Positions 28,601 through 37,132 of a stretch of DNA of 64,000 bases are shown here, piece by piece. Source of the stretch: Echinicola shivajiensis (GTDB lineage Bacteria > Bacteroidota > Bacteroidia > Cytophagales > Cyclobacteriaceae). Position numbers and translations under genes: made by a program. Location: NCBI RefSeq assembly GCF_018642165.1, contig NZ_JAHHZM010000006.1:124001-188000 (forward strand). Reading direction: 5' to 3'. Positions within the stretch are counted from its first letter, which is position 1. Each line of letters starts with the position of its first letter. The notes under the pieces are model-generated. The model worked only from the letters and a program-made list of their open reading frames with translations. It made no database searches and was not told the DNA's origin.

Positions 28601-31324
28601 ATGAAGTCAAGTATCCATTTTCTTTTATTATTCATCTTTAGCTTTTTATCAGGGATAGCCTTTGCCCAAGGAGAAAAAGTAGAAAATTTGGGTAAGTTCA
28701 AATTCACAGCCCTGCCAGATATATTACCGAAAGCAGGAGAACAGGTATCACCGGGTTTTGCCGGGATGTTTGTAGGTGTTCACAATGATGTACTGATCAT
28801 GGCTGGTGGAGCCAATTTTCCTGAAAAGCTACCTTGGAATGGAGGTCAAAAGGTTTATGATAACCAAATCCATGTTTTGGAAAGAGAAGAAGGGAACTAT
28901 AAGTGGAGAGAGGGTATCAGTTTAAAGCTGCCACAAAATATAGCTTACGGACTTAGTATTTCTACTTCAAAGGGAGTGTTATGTATTGGGGGAGAAAATG
29001 AGAGAGGAGCATTAGATGAGGCTTTCTTACTTCAGTGGGATCCCATACTTAAGCAGATAAAAAAAGAAAAAATGCCTGATTTGCCTTTTCCTTTAAGTAA
29101 TGCGGCTGGAGGAATTATTGATGGTAAAGTTTATGTAGCAGGAGGTGAAGGAAATGGGGTTTCGGATGCATTTTTAAGTCTGGATCTAAGTGCTGAAAGA
29201 CCCACTTGGGAAACTTTGTCTTCATGGCCAGGGGAAGCACGTTCCCATGCTATGGGGGCAGTTCAGCATAATGGCGAGAGTGATTGCTTTTACCTATTTG
29301 GAGGAAGGCAGAGGATGAGCAATGGTATAAGTGAACGCTACCATGATACCTATTGCTATAATCCCAAAACAGAGGAATGGATTATATTGAATCCTATTCA
29401 AAAAAACGGAGAAGATGTTTCTCTATCAGCAGGAGTAGCACAGTCTTTAGGGAATTCACACGTAATATTTTATGGTGGAGTACGAGGAGACGTTTTTAAT
29501 CAATTGGAGAGATTAGGATCAGAAATCTCTAGTCAGTCAGATGATAACATCAAGGATGGACTTATAAAGGAAAGAAATCATATCCTGAATAATCATCCGG
29601 GCTTTGATGGTAGTATTTTAGCTTATAATACGGTTACTGACTCTTGGTCAAACTATGGCAGTTTACCTTTTGAAACCCCAGTAACAACTACTGCTGTAAA
29701 GTGGGGAGACGAGTTGATCATACCTTCTGGCGAAATATCTCCAGGAATTAGGACTCCAAAGATTTATGCAGCAAAATTTGAAAAGGCGGTAAACTTCGGT
29801 TGGCTTAATTATACAGTTTTGGGCATTTATCTAGGCTCATTGGTGTTAATGGGCGTATTGATCTCAGGAAAGCAACATTCCACAGATGATTACTTTAAAG
29901 CAGGTGGTAGGGTACCATGGTGGGCTGCAGGAATCAGTATATTTGGTACCCAGCTAAGTGCCATCACTTTTATGGCCATTCCAGCAAAGACATTTGCAAC
30001 GGATTGGACACTGTTCTTTCTTCTGATGACGATTATTATGGTAGCCCCCATTATCATTTATGTTTTCTTACCATTTTTCAGAAGATTAAACTTAACTACG
30101 GCATATGAGTATCTTGAGTTGCGTTATAATAGAACTGTACGGCTGATCGGAAGTTTGCTTTATACAGGTTTGCAGCTGGGAAGATTGGGGATAGTACTGC
30201 TTTTACCATCATTGGCGCTATCGGTAGTAACTGGCATAGATGTTTCTTTATGTATTTTGATTATGGGCTTACTCAGTATCATGTATACTGTATTGGGAGG
30301 CATAGAGGCGGTTATCTGGACTGATGTGATTCAGGTAATTGTGTTATTGGGAGGCGCCTTGCTTTGTTTGGCTTATATATTTATTGAAATAGATTTTGAT
30401 TTTAACCAAATATTGACCCTGGTTCAAGAAAGTGACAAAGTGAGAATTTTTGATATGAGTTTTGATTTTACTGGCACCAGTTTTTGGGTGGTATTGATAG
30501 GAGGTATAGCTAGCAATATCGTCCAATATGGAAGTGACCAGACGGTTATACAAAGATATTTGACTACTAAAGATGAAAGAACTGCAGCCAGGGGAATAAG
30601 CACCGGTGCGCTTATGGCATTGCCCTCAGCATTTATCTTCTTTAGCATTGGGACAGCTTTATATCTGTTTTATAAAATTCATCCCATAGAATTGAGTCCA
30701 TCAGTGGAAAGTGCCGATAGTATATTTCCATTTTATATTGTGACCCAATTACCACAAGGGTTATCTGGAATCCTAATAGCAGCTGTTTTTGCTGCGGCCA
30801 TGTCCAGTTTGGATAGCAGTATGAATTCAGTAGCTACAGTGCTCACGACTGATTTTTATAGTATTTTGTTTCCTAAGGACCACAAAAGAAAAAATTCCCT
30901 GAGGTTTGCTCGTTGGGTAACTGTAATTGTAGGTTTATTTGGGACTGGTTTTGCATTGTTGATGGCAGGATTGGGGATACCTTCGTTATGGGATCAATTT
31001 AATATGATCATTGGCCTTTTTGCTGGTGGACTTGGAGGGATATTCCTGATTGGAATGCTTTCCAAAAAAGTAAATGGACAAGGTGCTGTATGGGGAATGT
31101 TAGCTAGTGCAATGGTGCAGGTGCTAATTAAATATTACAGTCCGTTGAGTATACACTTATATGCTTTTACAGGCTTGATAAGTGCGATGGTATTTACCTA
31201 TATATTTAGTCTCCTTTTCAGCAATAAAAGGGACTTAAAAGGCTTGACAGTTTATTCTTTAAGTAATGATAAAACTGTAAGTATAAAATATGAAAAAGAA
31301 GAATTGATAAATCAGAAAGCATAA
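28601..31324 (+). CDS. Sialate mutarotase (kelch) fused to sodium:solute symporter
   Basis: Two functions in one 907-residue chain. After a signal peptide (ending near FAQ24), residues about 28-392 are a kelch beta-propeller like NanM/YjhT, probably the cyclically permuted type (MAGGANFPEKLPWNGG, CIGGENERGA, VAGGEGNG, FGGRQRM, FYGGVRGD). It would speed conversion of the alpha anomer of sialic acid to beta. Residues about 402-890 form a sodium:solute symporter with some thirteen membrane helices, beginning near WLNYTVLGIYLGSLVLMG and containing STDDYFKAGGRVPWWAAG. The propeller would sit in the periplasm, next to the mouth of the transporter. It lies between nanA and the sialidase, 10 bp from the latter. 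No frameshift or internal start suggests two separate proteins. Confidence 0.88.
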   Translation: MKSSIHFLLLFIFSFLSGIAFAQGEKVENLGKFKFTALPDILPKAGEQVSPGFAGMFVGVHNDVLIMAGGANFPEKLPWNGGQKVYDNQIHVLEREEGNYKWREGISLKLPQNIAYGLSISTSKGVLCIGGENERGALDEAFLLQWDPILKQIKKEKMPDLPFPLSNAAGGIIDGKVYVAGGEGNGVSDAFLSLDLSAERPTWETLSSWPGEARSHAMGAVQHNGESDCFYLFGGRQRMSNGISERYHDTYCYNPKTEEWIILNPIQKNGEDVSLSAGVAQSLGNSHVIFYGGVRGDVFNQLERLGSEISSQSDDNIKDGLIKERNHILNNHPGFDGSILAYNTVTDSWSNYGSLPFETPVTTTAVKWGDELIIPSGEISPGIRTPKIYAAKFEKAVNFGWLNYTVLGIYLGSLVLMGVLISGKQHSTDDYFKAGGRVPWWAAGISIFGTQLSAITFMAIPAKTFATDWTLFFLLMTIIMVAPIIIYVFLPFFRRLNLTTAYEYLELRYNRTVRLIGSLLYTGLQLGRLGIVLLLPSLALSVVTGIDVSLCILIMGLLSIMYTVLGGIEAVIWTDVIQVIVLLGGALLCLAYIFIEIDFDFNQILTLVQESDKVRIFDMSFDFTGTSFWVVLIGGIASNIVQYGSDQTVIQRYLTTKDERTAARGISTGALMALPSAFIFFSIGTALYLFYKIHPIELSPSVESADSIFPFYIVTQLPQGLSGILIAAVFAAAMSSLDSSMNSVATVLTTDFYSILFPKDHKRKNSLRFARWVTVIVGLFGTGFALLMAGLGIPSLWDQFNMIIGLFAGGLGGIFLIGMLSKKVNGQGAVWGMLASAMVQVLIKYYSPLSIHLYAFTGLISAMVFTYIFSLLFSNKRDLKGLTVYSLSNDKTVSIKYEKEELINQKA

Positions 31325-31334
31325 TAAATTCACC

Positions 31335-32912
31335 ATGATTAATTTTATAAAGGTCATCAAAGGATTTGCAGTGCCCATTTTATTGGGTACAATGTTACAA
31401 TGTAAAGCCCAAGAAAATAACATTGAACATACCATCAATGTGGAGATTGAGCAGCATTATATTCCTGTTGTAAAAGGAAAATATAATGATGTCATTTCAT
31501 TAAAGTTTGAATTGGAGCGGGAAATAGAGCTGGAAGAAATAAAGCTATCCATAAATGGGTTCGATCTATTGAATGCTGTTCAAATTAGTGAAATAAAAGA
31601 GGAAAAAGATGTTAAAGAATCTAGGGTTCTAACAAATACCGATAATATTAAGAGGAATTCTTCTCTGGAGATTAACACAAATTTAACTGCAGGAAGCCAT
31701 CATTTAGTGCTTAGCATTAAACCAGAAACAGATGCTTCTTTATTAGAGAAAGTGGATATTAAGGTAGAGAGTTTAGTGTTTCAAGGCGGAAATGTGATTC
31801 CCATTTCATCTGAAAAATTTATGCCCTTACGATTGGCTACTAGTCTGAGGACAGCTGGTGATGATGGGGTAGCCGCTTACCGTATACCTGGTCTTGCCAC
31901 TACAGCAAAGGGAAGCTTGTTGGCGGTGTATGATGTAAGGCACAATAGCTCTGTGGATTTACAGGAAGATATAGACGTGGGAATGAGCAGAAGTACAGAT
32001 GGTGGGGAAAGTTGGGAGCCGATGCAGATAATCATGGATATGGGTAAATGGGGAGGAATACCTGAGGATCAAAATGGTATTGGTGATCCTGCCATATTAG
32101 TTGACCCAATTGATAATACGATTTACGTAATGGCACTTTGGGCTCATGGAAAACCTGGCAAAAGACTTTGGTTCAGCTCACAGGCAGGTTTAAGCCCCGA
32201 GGAGACCGGTCAGTTGATGCTCGTCAAAAGCAAAGATGATGGCAAGACATGGTCTGAGCCTATTAGTATTACTTCACAGATTAAAGAAGAAAAGTGGAAG
32301 TTAATGTTTAATGGACCTGGAAAAGGAATCACGATGAGAAATGGGACCTTGGTTTTTGCTGGCCAGTATAAAGATGAAAACGATATGCCACACAGTACTA
32401 TTATTTATAGTGAAGATAAGGGAGATACTTGGCATATAGGTACAGGGGCCAAATCCAATACTACAGAGGCACAAGTAGTAGAACTCAATGATGGCAGTTT
32501 AATGCTTAATATGCGGGACAATAGGGGGGGGGCTCGCTCTGTTGCGATAACCAATGATTTGGGTAAAACATGGACAGAGCATGTTTCAAGCCGATCAGCA
32601 TTGCCCGAGCCAGTTTGTATGGGTAGTTTGATTACTTATCCTGAGAATCGCTTGAGTGAAGATGCTTCAAGATTGTTCTTTTCCAATCCCGCAGCAACTG
32701 ATGGACGGTATAATATTACGGTCAAGCATAGTGAGGACCAAGGAAATTCTTGGTCTGAGGGGCTTTTGTTGGATGCAGGAAGAGGATGGGGATATTCATG
32801 CCTTACGGTAATAGACGAAGAGCATTTGGGTATTCTTTATGAAAGCAGTCAGGCACATATGACTTTTCAAATAGTGCCCATTAAAGATATAATCAATGTC
32901 GAGCATCCCTAA
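31335..32912 (+). CDS. nanH: GH33 exo-alpha-sialidase
   Basis: Cleaves terminal sialic acids from glycoconjugates, in the periplasm or at the surface. The 525 residues have an N-terminal signal with a possible lipidation cysteine C23 (TMLQC, an untypical lipobox), a beta-rich N-domain (about 30-165, BNR_assoc_N-like), and then the six-bladed catalytic domain. R183 in the YRIPG motif is the first of the carboxylate-binding arginines. Asp-boxes of SxDxGxTW type occur as STDGGESW, SKDDGKTW, SEDKGDTW, TNDLGKTW and SEDQGNSW. E425 (LPEPVC) and Y487 (GYSCL) match the catalytic Glu/Tyr pair. A run of eight G lies at 32523-32530 inside the frame, a spot prone to slippage. Confidence 0.93.
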   Translation: MINFIKVIKGFAVPILLGTMLQCKAQENNIEHTINVEIEQHYIPVVKGKYNDVISLKFELEREIELEEIKLSINGFDLLNAVQISEIKEEKDVKESRVLTNTDNIKRNSSLEINTNLTAGSHHLVLSIKPETDASLLEKVDIKVESLVFQGGNVIPISSEKFMPLRLATSLRTAGDDGVAAYRIPGLATTAKGSLLAVYDVRHNSSVDLQEDIDVGMSRSTDGGESWEPMQIIMDMGKWGGIPEDQNGIGDPAILVDPIDNTIYVMALWAHGKPGKRLWFSSQAGLSPEETGQLMLVKSKDDGKTWSEPISITSQIKEEKWKLMFNGPGKGITMRNGTLVFAGQYKDENDMPHSTIIYSEDKGDTWHIGTGAKSNTTEAQVVELNDGSLMLNMRDNRGGARSVAITNDLGKTWTEHVSSRSALPEPVCMGSLITYPENRLSEDASRLFFSNPAATDGRYNITVKHSEDQGNSWSEGLLLDAGRGWGYSCLTVIDEEHLGILYESSQAHMTFQIVPIKDIINVEHP

Positions 32913-32952
32913 CTGATTTAAAGTAACATAATAGGTTAGTAAGTATTTATGC

Positions 32953-32989
32953 TTTGTACTGTTCTGATTTAAACAGAATACTGTACAAG
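32953..32989. promoter_or_regulatory. Interrupted inverted repeat between sialidase and epimerase genes
   Basis: TTGTAC (32954-32959) and TTCTG (32962-32966) mirror CAGAA (32974-32978) and GTACAA (32983-32988). No T run follows, so it is more likely an operator or an RNA structure in the 113-bp gap than a terminator. Confidence 0.4.
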
Positions 32990-33025
32990 GCTGGAAATAC
33001 TATGTCCTTTTAAAAATTATAAAAC

Positions 33026-34225
33026 ATGAAAACAAATAAATTAGAAGAATACGGTCAAATCTATAAAACCGCATTATTGGAAAATATAGTGCCTTTTTGG
33101 GAGCAAAATTCACCAGACAGAGAAAATGGAGGATATTTTACCTGTTTGGACAGAAAGGGAAAGGTTTTCGATACTGACAAATTTATTTGGCTTCAAGGTC
33201 GACAGGCATGGATGTTTGCTACTTTGTACCAGCAAGTGGACCAAAGAAAGGAATGGCTTGATCTTTCTAAAATGGGAATTGAATTTCTCAAAAATCATGG
33301 AGCAGATCATGAAGGGAAATTTTACTTTTCCCTGACCCGGGAAGGCCAGCCATTAGTCCAGCCCTACAATATATTTTCCGATTGTTTTGCCGCAATGGCA
33401 TTCGGAAAATATGGTTTGGTTTCAGGTGATTCACATAGTACAGAAAGAGCAGTGAACATTTTCAATCAGATTCTTTCTCGTCAAGATAATCCCAAAGGAA
33501 AATATAATAAAGCTTTTCCTGGTACACGACCATTAAAGAACTTTGCTCTGCCTATGATCTTAAGCAATCTTTGTTTGGAGCTTGAGCCGCTATTGGATAA
33601 CAGTATGGTGGAGGAAACCCTGGACAAATGCATCCATGAAGTAATGGACAACTTTTTGGATAGAGAGACCTTGTTGGTATATGAAAACAGGACATTGGAT
33701 AATGGATTTTCAGATAGTTTTGAAGGAAGATTGTTAAATCCTGGGCATGCTATTGAGGCCATGTGGTTCATGATGGATATTGCCAGCAGGAGAGAAGATA
33801 AGAAACTTGCCCAAAAAGCGGTTGAAGTTATGCTAAAACAGTTGGAATATGGCTGGGATCGTGAATTTGGTGGCATTTTTTATTTTTTGGATGTAAAAGG
33901 TAATCCTCCGCAACAGTTAGAATGGGACCAAAAGCTCTGGTGGGTACACTTGGAAACATTGGTTGCGCTTGCTAAAGGTTATCAATTGACTGGTAATGAC
34001 CAATGCGCCAGCTGGTTTGAAAAAGTGCACGAGTATGCTTGGAATATTTTCTATGACCGGGATTTTGGAGAGTGGTTTGGCTATCTGAATAGAAGAGGAG
34101 AAGTCATATTGGATTTGAAAGGGGGAAAATGGAAAGGTTGTTTTCATGTGCCAAGAGCCCTATTACAAGTCTGGAAGACTTTGGAGAAAGAAACCATTTC
34201 AATTAATAGAACAACTAGTTTTTAA
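33026..34225 (+). CDS. N-acylglucosamine 2-epimerase (AGE/renin-binding-protein type)
   Basis: Cytoplasmic alpha/alpha-barrel epimerase that would convert the N-acetylmannosamine made by NanA into N-acetylglucosamine without phosphorylation, the route known from the Bacteroides fragilis nan operon. The 399-residue length is as in the family, with no signal peptide. Visible are ENGGYFTCLDRKG near 35, the family's conserved-histidine segments LNPGHAIEAMWF near 236, KLWWVHLETL near 304 and KGCFHVPRAL near 372, and WLQGRQAWMFATLYQ near 54. It sits between sialidase and creatininase-like genes in the same direction. Cellobiose-epimerase relatives share the fold, so the substrate rests on context. 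Confidence 0.88.
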   Translation: MKTNKLEEYGQIYKTALLENIVPFWEQNSPDRENGGYFTCLDRKGKVFDTDKFIWLQGRQAWMFATLYQQVDQRKEWLDLSKMGIEFLKNHGADHEGKFYFSLTREGQPLVQPYNIFSDCFAAMAFGKYGLVSGDSHSTERAVNIFNQILSRQDNPKGKYNKAFPGTRPLKNFALPMILSNLCLELEPLLDNSMVEETLDKCIHEVMDNFLDRETLLVYENRTLDNGFSDSFEGRLLNPGHAIEAMWFMMDIASRREDKKLAQKAVEVMLKQLEYGWDREFGGIFYFLDVKGNPPQQLEWDQKLWWVHLETLVALAKGYQLTGNDQCASWFEKVHEYAWNIFYDRDFGEWFGYLNRRGEVILDLKGGKWKGCFHVPRALLQVWKTLEKETISINRTTSF

Positions 34226-34301
34226 AGATTTTTCTTGGGGGAAAAGCTGAGATAAATATTCTACAAGATAAGACTTGGTGAACTAACCAAATTGAATTGA
34301 T

Positions 34302-35075
34302 ATGAAGAAATACATTTTGAACCAGGCAAATTGGGGATCACTCAAAGAGGAAAAATTTGAAATGGCCATATTACCATGGGGAGCTACCGAACCCCATAAT
34401 TTTCATTTGCCATATGGCACCGATAGCCTGCAATCAGAGAAAATAGCAGAACTATCAACTTCCAAGGCTTATGATAAAGGCGTAAAAGCGATGGTACTTC
34501 CAGGGATCCCCTTAGGTGTTCAAAATCCAGGTCAAATTGATTATCCCTTTTGTTTGAATGCGAGTGCATCTACTCAATTGGCTATTTTGAAGGATATCCT
34601 AGGATCTTTGTCACGTCAGGGAATTCGGAAACTGGTGATCATCAATAGCCATGGTGGAAATGATTTTAAACCATTGATTAGGGAATTGCAACCTCTGTTT
34701 GATGACTTTTTTATTGGAGTTATTGATTGGTTTAAGGCTATGGATAATTCCCAATACTTTGATGAACCAGGAGACCATGCAGGAGAAATGGAGACCAGTA
34801 TCATGCAATACCTTTTTCCTGATTATGTTTTGCCACTTAATTTAGCGGGAAATGGTGAGTCGATCGGTTTTAAACTTAAAGGATTGAAAGATAAACTGGT
34901 GTGGACTCCAAGAAATTGGGATATGGTGAGCAAGGATACAGGAGTTGGTAATCCAACATTGGCCAGTGCTGAAAAGGGAAAGATATTTTTGGAAATACTT
35001 ACCGATAATATTTCAGATTTCATGATTGAGTTGAATACAGTAGATCCCCAAGATATTTATGATTTAAGAGAATAA
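34302..35075 (+). CDS. Creatininase-family amidohydrolase
   Basis: Member of the metal-dependent creatininase family, which opens cyclic amides or cleaves formamide-type bonds. The 257 residues lack a signal peptide and have the metal-site pattern: E30 and H32 in GATEPHNFHLPYGTD, D41, H117 in SHGGND, and E162 in GDHAGEMETS. Its position inside a sialic-acid PUL, between the epimerase and GH20, is unusual. The substrate is unknown; a role on a modified or lactamised sialic acid or on an amino-sugar product is speculation. Family assignment is good, function open. Confidence 0.82.
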   Translation: MKKYILNQANWGSLKEEKFEMAILPWGATEPHNFHLPYGTDSLQSEKIAELSTSKAYDKGVKAMVLPGIPLGVQNPGQIDYPFCLNASASTQLAILKDILGSLSRQGIRKLVIINSHGGNDFKPLIRELQPLFDDFFIGVIDWFKAMDNSQYFDEPGDHAGEMETSIMQYLFPDYVLPLNLAGNGESIGFKLKGLKDKLVWTPRNWDMVSKDTGVGNPTLASAEKGKIFLEILTDNISDFMIELNTVDPQDIYDLRE

Positions 35076-35137
35076 AGGATGGTTTGGAATCTCTAGTTGT
35101 TAGTTTTTTAGGGAATTTGATATATAAATTAATTGAA

Positions 35138-37120
35138 ATGAGGAAGCTATTGTTGTTGTTATGTTTAATGGGCCATTCTGTCTTTGCTCAGGTGGATTTT
35201 TTACTTCCAAAGCCACAGCTTGTTAAGGTCAATTCAGGTCAACTTTATCTAGAGGAAGTCTCTACTTCTATCGATTTACTGAATGGTCACTTTCAAAAAT
35301 ATTTGGAAGAATCCGGTGTGGAAAATATACAAGAAGGAAAGACAAAATTCTTGGTGAAAAAGGTAAATCTTATAGCAGGCGTGCAGATTAACCAAGATGA
35401 GGCATATCATTTAAAGATCGATAAGGACGGGATTACCATTGAGGCCATCCATGAAAAAGGGGCTTTCTATGCACTTCAAACTTTAGAGCAACTGAAAGAT
35501 AAAGAGAACGAATCCTATCCCTATTGCGAAATTAAAGATTGGCCGGCTTTTCGAATCCGGGGCTTTATGCATGATGTTGGTAGGAGTTTCATTCCTATAG
35601 AGGAGCTTAAAGAGCAAATCAAGCGGCTTTCCAGATATAAAATCAATGTCTTTCACTGGCATTTGACCGAAGATCTGGCTTGGAGGTTGGAATCCGAAAT
35701 TTTTCCAGAACTCAATGATGCGGGTAATTTTGAACGCTTTCCGGGTGAATATTATAAAAAAGAAGAGGTAGCTGAGTTGCTGGAATATGCCAAGGAACAT
35801 CAGGTAATAGTTATCCCTGAAATTGATATGCCCGGACATAGTGGAGCGTTTCGAAGGGCCACGGGCCATGATATGCAATCCAAGGAAGGAATGGCCATAC
35901 TTAAGTCATTAATGAGTGAAGTGGGGGAGATTTTCAGTGGGGTACCCTATATGCATATAGGTACTGACGAAGTACATTTTGTAAATGAAGATTTTGTTCC
36001 AGAAATGGTAGATCATGTCCGCGGTATGGGATTTAAAGTTATATCTTGGAACCCCGGCTGGCAGTATAAGGAGGGAGACATTGATATGCTTCAGTTATGG
36101 AGCTATCGTGGAAAGCAAATTGGAAATATACCTATCATTGATTCCAAGTTTCACTATATCAATCACTTTGATCCATTTGCCGATTTGGTTAGCCTGTATA
36201 GAAGCAATGTTCTGGGCCAATCACAAGGAAGTGACCAGGTTGCAGGATCCATACTGGCAGTTTGGAATGACAGGAAGTTAAACTGTGCTGAAGATCTCAT
36301 CCGTGAAAACAATTTCTATCCATTAATGCTGACTTTTTCGGAAAGGCTTTGGAGAGGGGGGGGTGATGGATATTTTGATGAAATTGGAGTAAAATTTCCA
36401 GAATATGCTAGCAATTCATTTCAAGAATGGGAAGCTTTCGAGGATAGGTTATTGGCCCATAAATCCATGTATTTTAAGGAAATGCCATTTCCATATCTTA
36501 AACAAAGTAATATCCAGTGGGAAATCAGCGAGGCCTTTCCAAATGGAGGGAATTTGAAAAAGATTTTTCCGATTGAGAAAGACCTTTTAACTCCAACTAA
36601 AGAACTGGATGATAAATACCCTACCATTAAAACGCGAGGAGGGACGGTTTATCTTCGTCATGTTTGGGGAAAGCTGGTGCCTGCACTTTATCCTGATCCT
36701 AAAACTGATCATACGGCTTATGCTTTTACATGGGTATATTCACCTAAAAAGCAGCAGGTAGGGGCATGGATCAGTTTTCAAGATTATAGTAGGTCTGAAA
36801 AGGATTTGCCCCCTCCCAAGGGAAAATGGGATTATAAGCAAAGCAGGGTTTGGGTAAATGGACAGGAATTATTGCCCCCAGTATGGAAAAATACACATAC
36901 TGAAAGGAATAATGAAATCTCTTTGTCCAATGAAAATTTACAAAGTAGGCCATTAATGCCCATTGAGCTATCAAGAGGGTGGAACAAATTGGTGTTGAAG
37001 CTCCCTGTTGGCGAATTCAGTAGCCAAGAAATAAGATTAGTAAAATGGATGTACACCTTTGTTTTTGATGATCAAAAGGGGCTTAGGTTTTCTACTAAAC
37101 CTGACACTGAAAATTATTAA
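35138..37120 (+). CDS. Atypical GH20-family hexosaminidase
   Basis: Likely exo-hexosaminidase acting after sialidase removes terminal sialic acid. Start 35138 gives a clean signal peptide (MRKLLLLLCLMGHSVFAQ) and 660 residues; the frame is open to 35084, but that reading buries the signal. It has a short N-domain (about 20-135), HWHLTEDLAWRLE near 174, and the catalytic pair D277/E278 in HIGTDEVH, where the usual HIGGDE has Thr for the second Gly. A C-terminal domain of about 200 residues (from about 460) is beta-rich with RVWVNGQELLPP, like the C-terminal domain of some Bacteroidota GH20 proteins. It is 12 bp from the esterase gene downstream, and probably coordinates with it. Confidence 0.82.
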   Translation: MRKLLLLLCLMGHSVFAQVDFLLPKPQLVKVNSGQLYLEEVSTSIDLLNGHFQKYLEESGVENIQEGKTKFLVKKVNLIAGVQINQDEAYHLKIDKDGITIEAIHEKGAFYALQTLEQLKDKENESYPYCEIKDWPAFRIRGFMHDVGRSFIPIEELKEQIKRLSRYKINVFHWHLTEDLAWRLESEIFPELNDAGNFERFPGEYYKKEEVAELLEYAKEHQVIVIPEIDMPGHSGAFRRATGHDMQSKEGMAILKSLMSEVGEIFSGVPYMHIGTDEVHFVNEDFVPEMVDHVRGMGFKVISWNPGWQYKEGDIDMLQLWSYRGKQIGNIPIIDSKFHYINHFDPFADLVSLYRSNVLGQSQGSDQVAGSILAVWNDRKLNCAEDLIRENNFYPLMLTFSERLWRGGGDGYFDEIGVKFPEYASNSFQEWEAFEDRLLAHKSMYFKEMPFPYLKQSNIQWEISEAFPNGGNLKKIFPIEKDLLTPTKELDDKYPTIKTRGGTVYLRHVWGKLVPALYPDPKTDHTAYAFTWVYSPKKQQVGAWISFQDYSRSEKDLPPPKGKWDYKQSRVWVNGQELLPPVWKNTHTERNNEISLSNENLQSRPLMPIELSRGWNKLVLKLPVGEFSSQEIRLVKWMYTFVFDDQKGLRFSTKPDTENY

Positions 37121-37132
37121 ACAGTAGTCAAT

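Noticed and set aside
32523-32530. Frameshift in the sialidase at a run of eight G
   Set aside because: The reading frame stays open, and family motifs (E425, Y487) follow in the same frame.
35084-35137. In-frame upstream extension of the second GH20
   Set aside because: The signal peptide beginning at 35138 is complete and typical; the extension would hide it.
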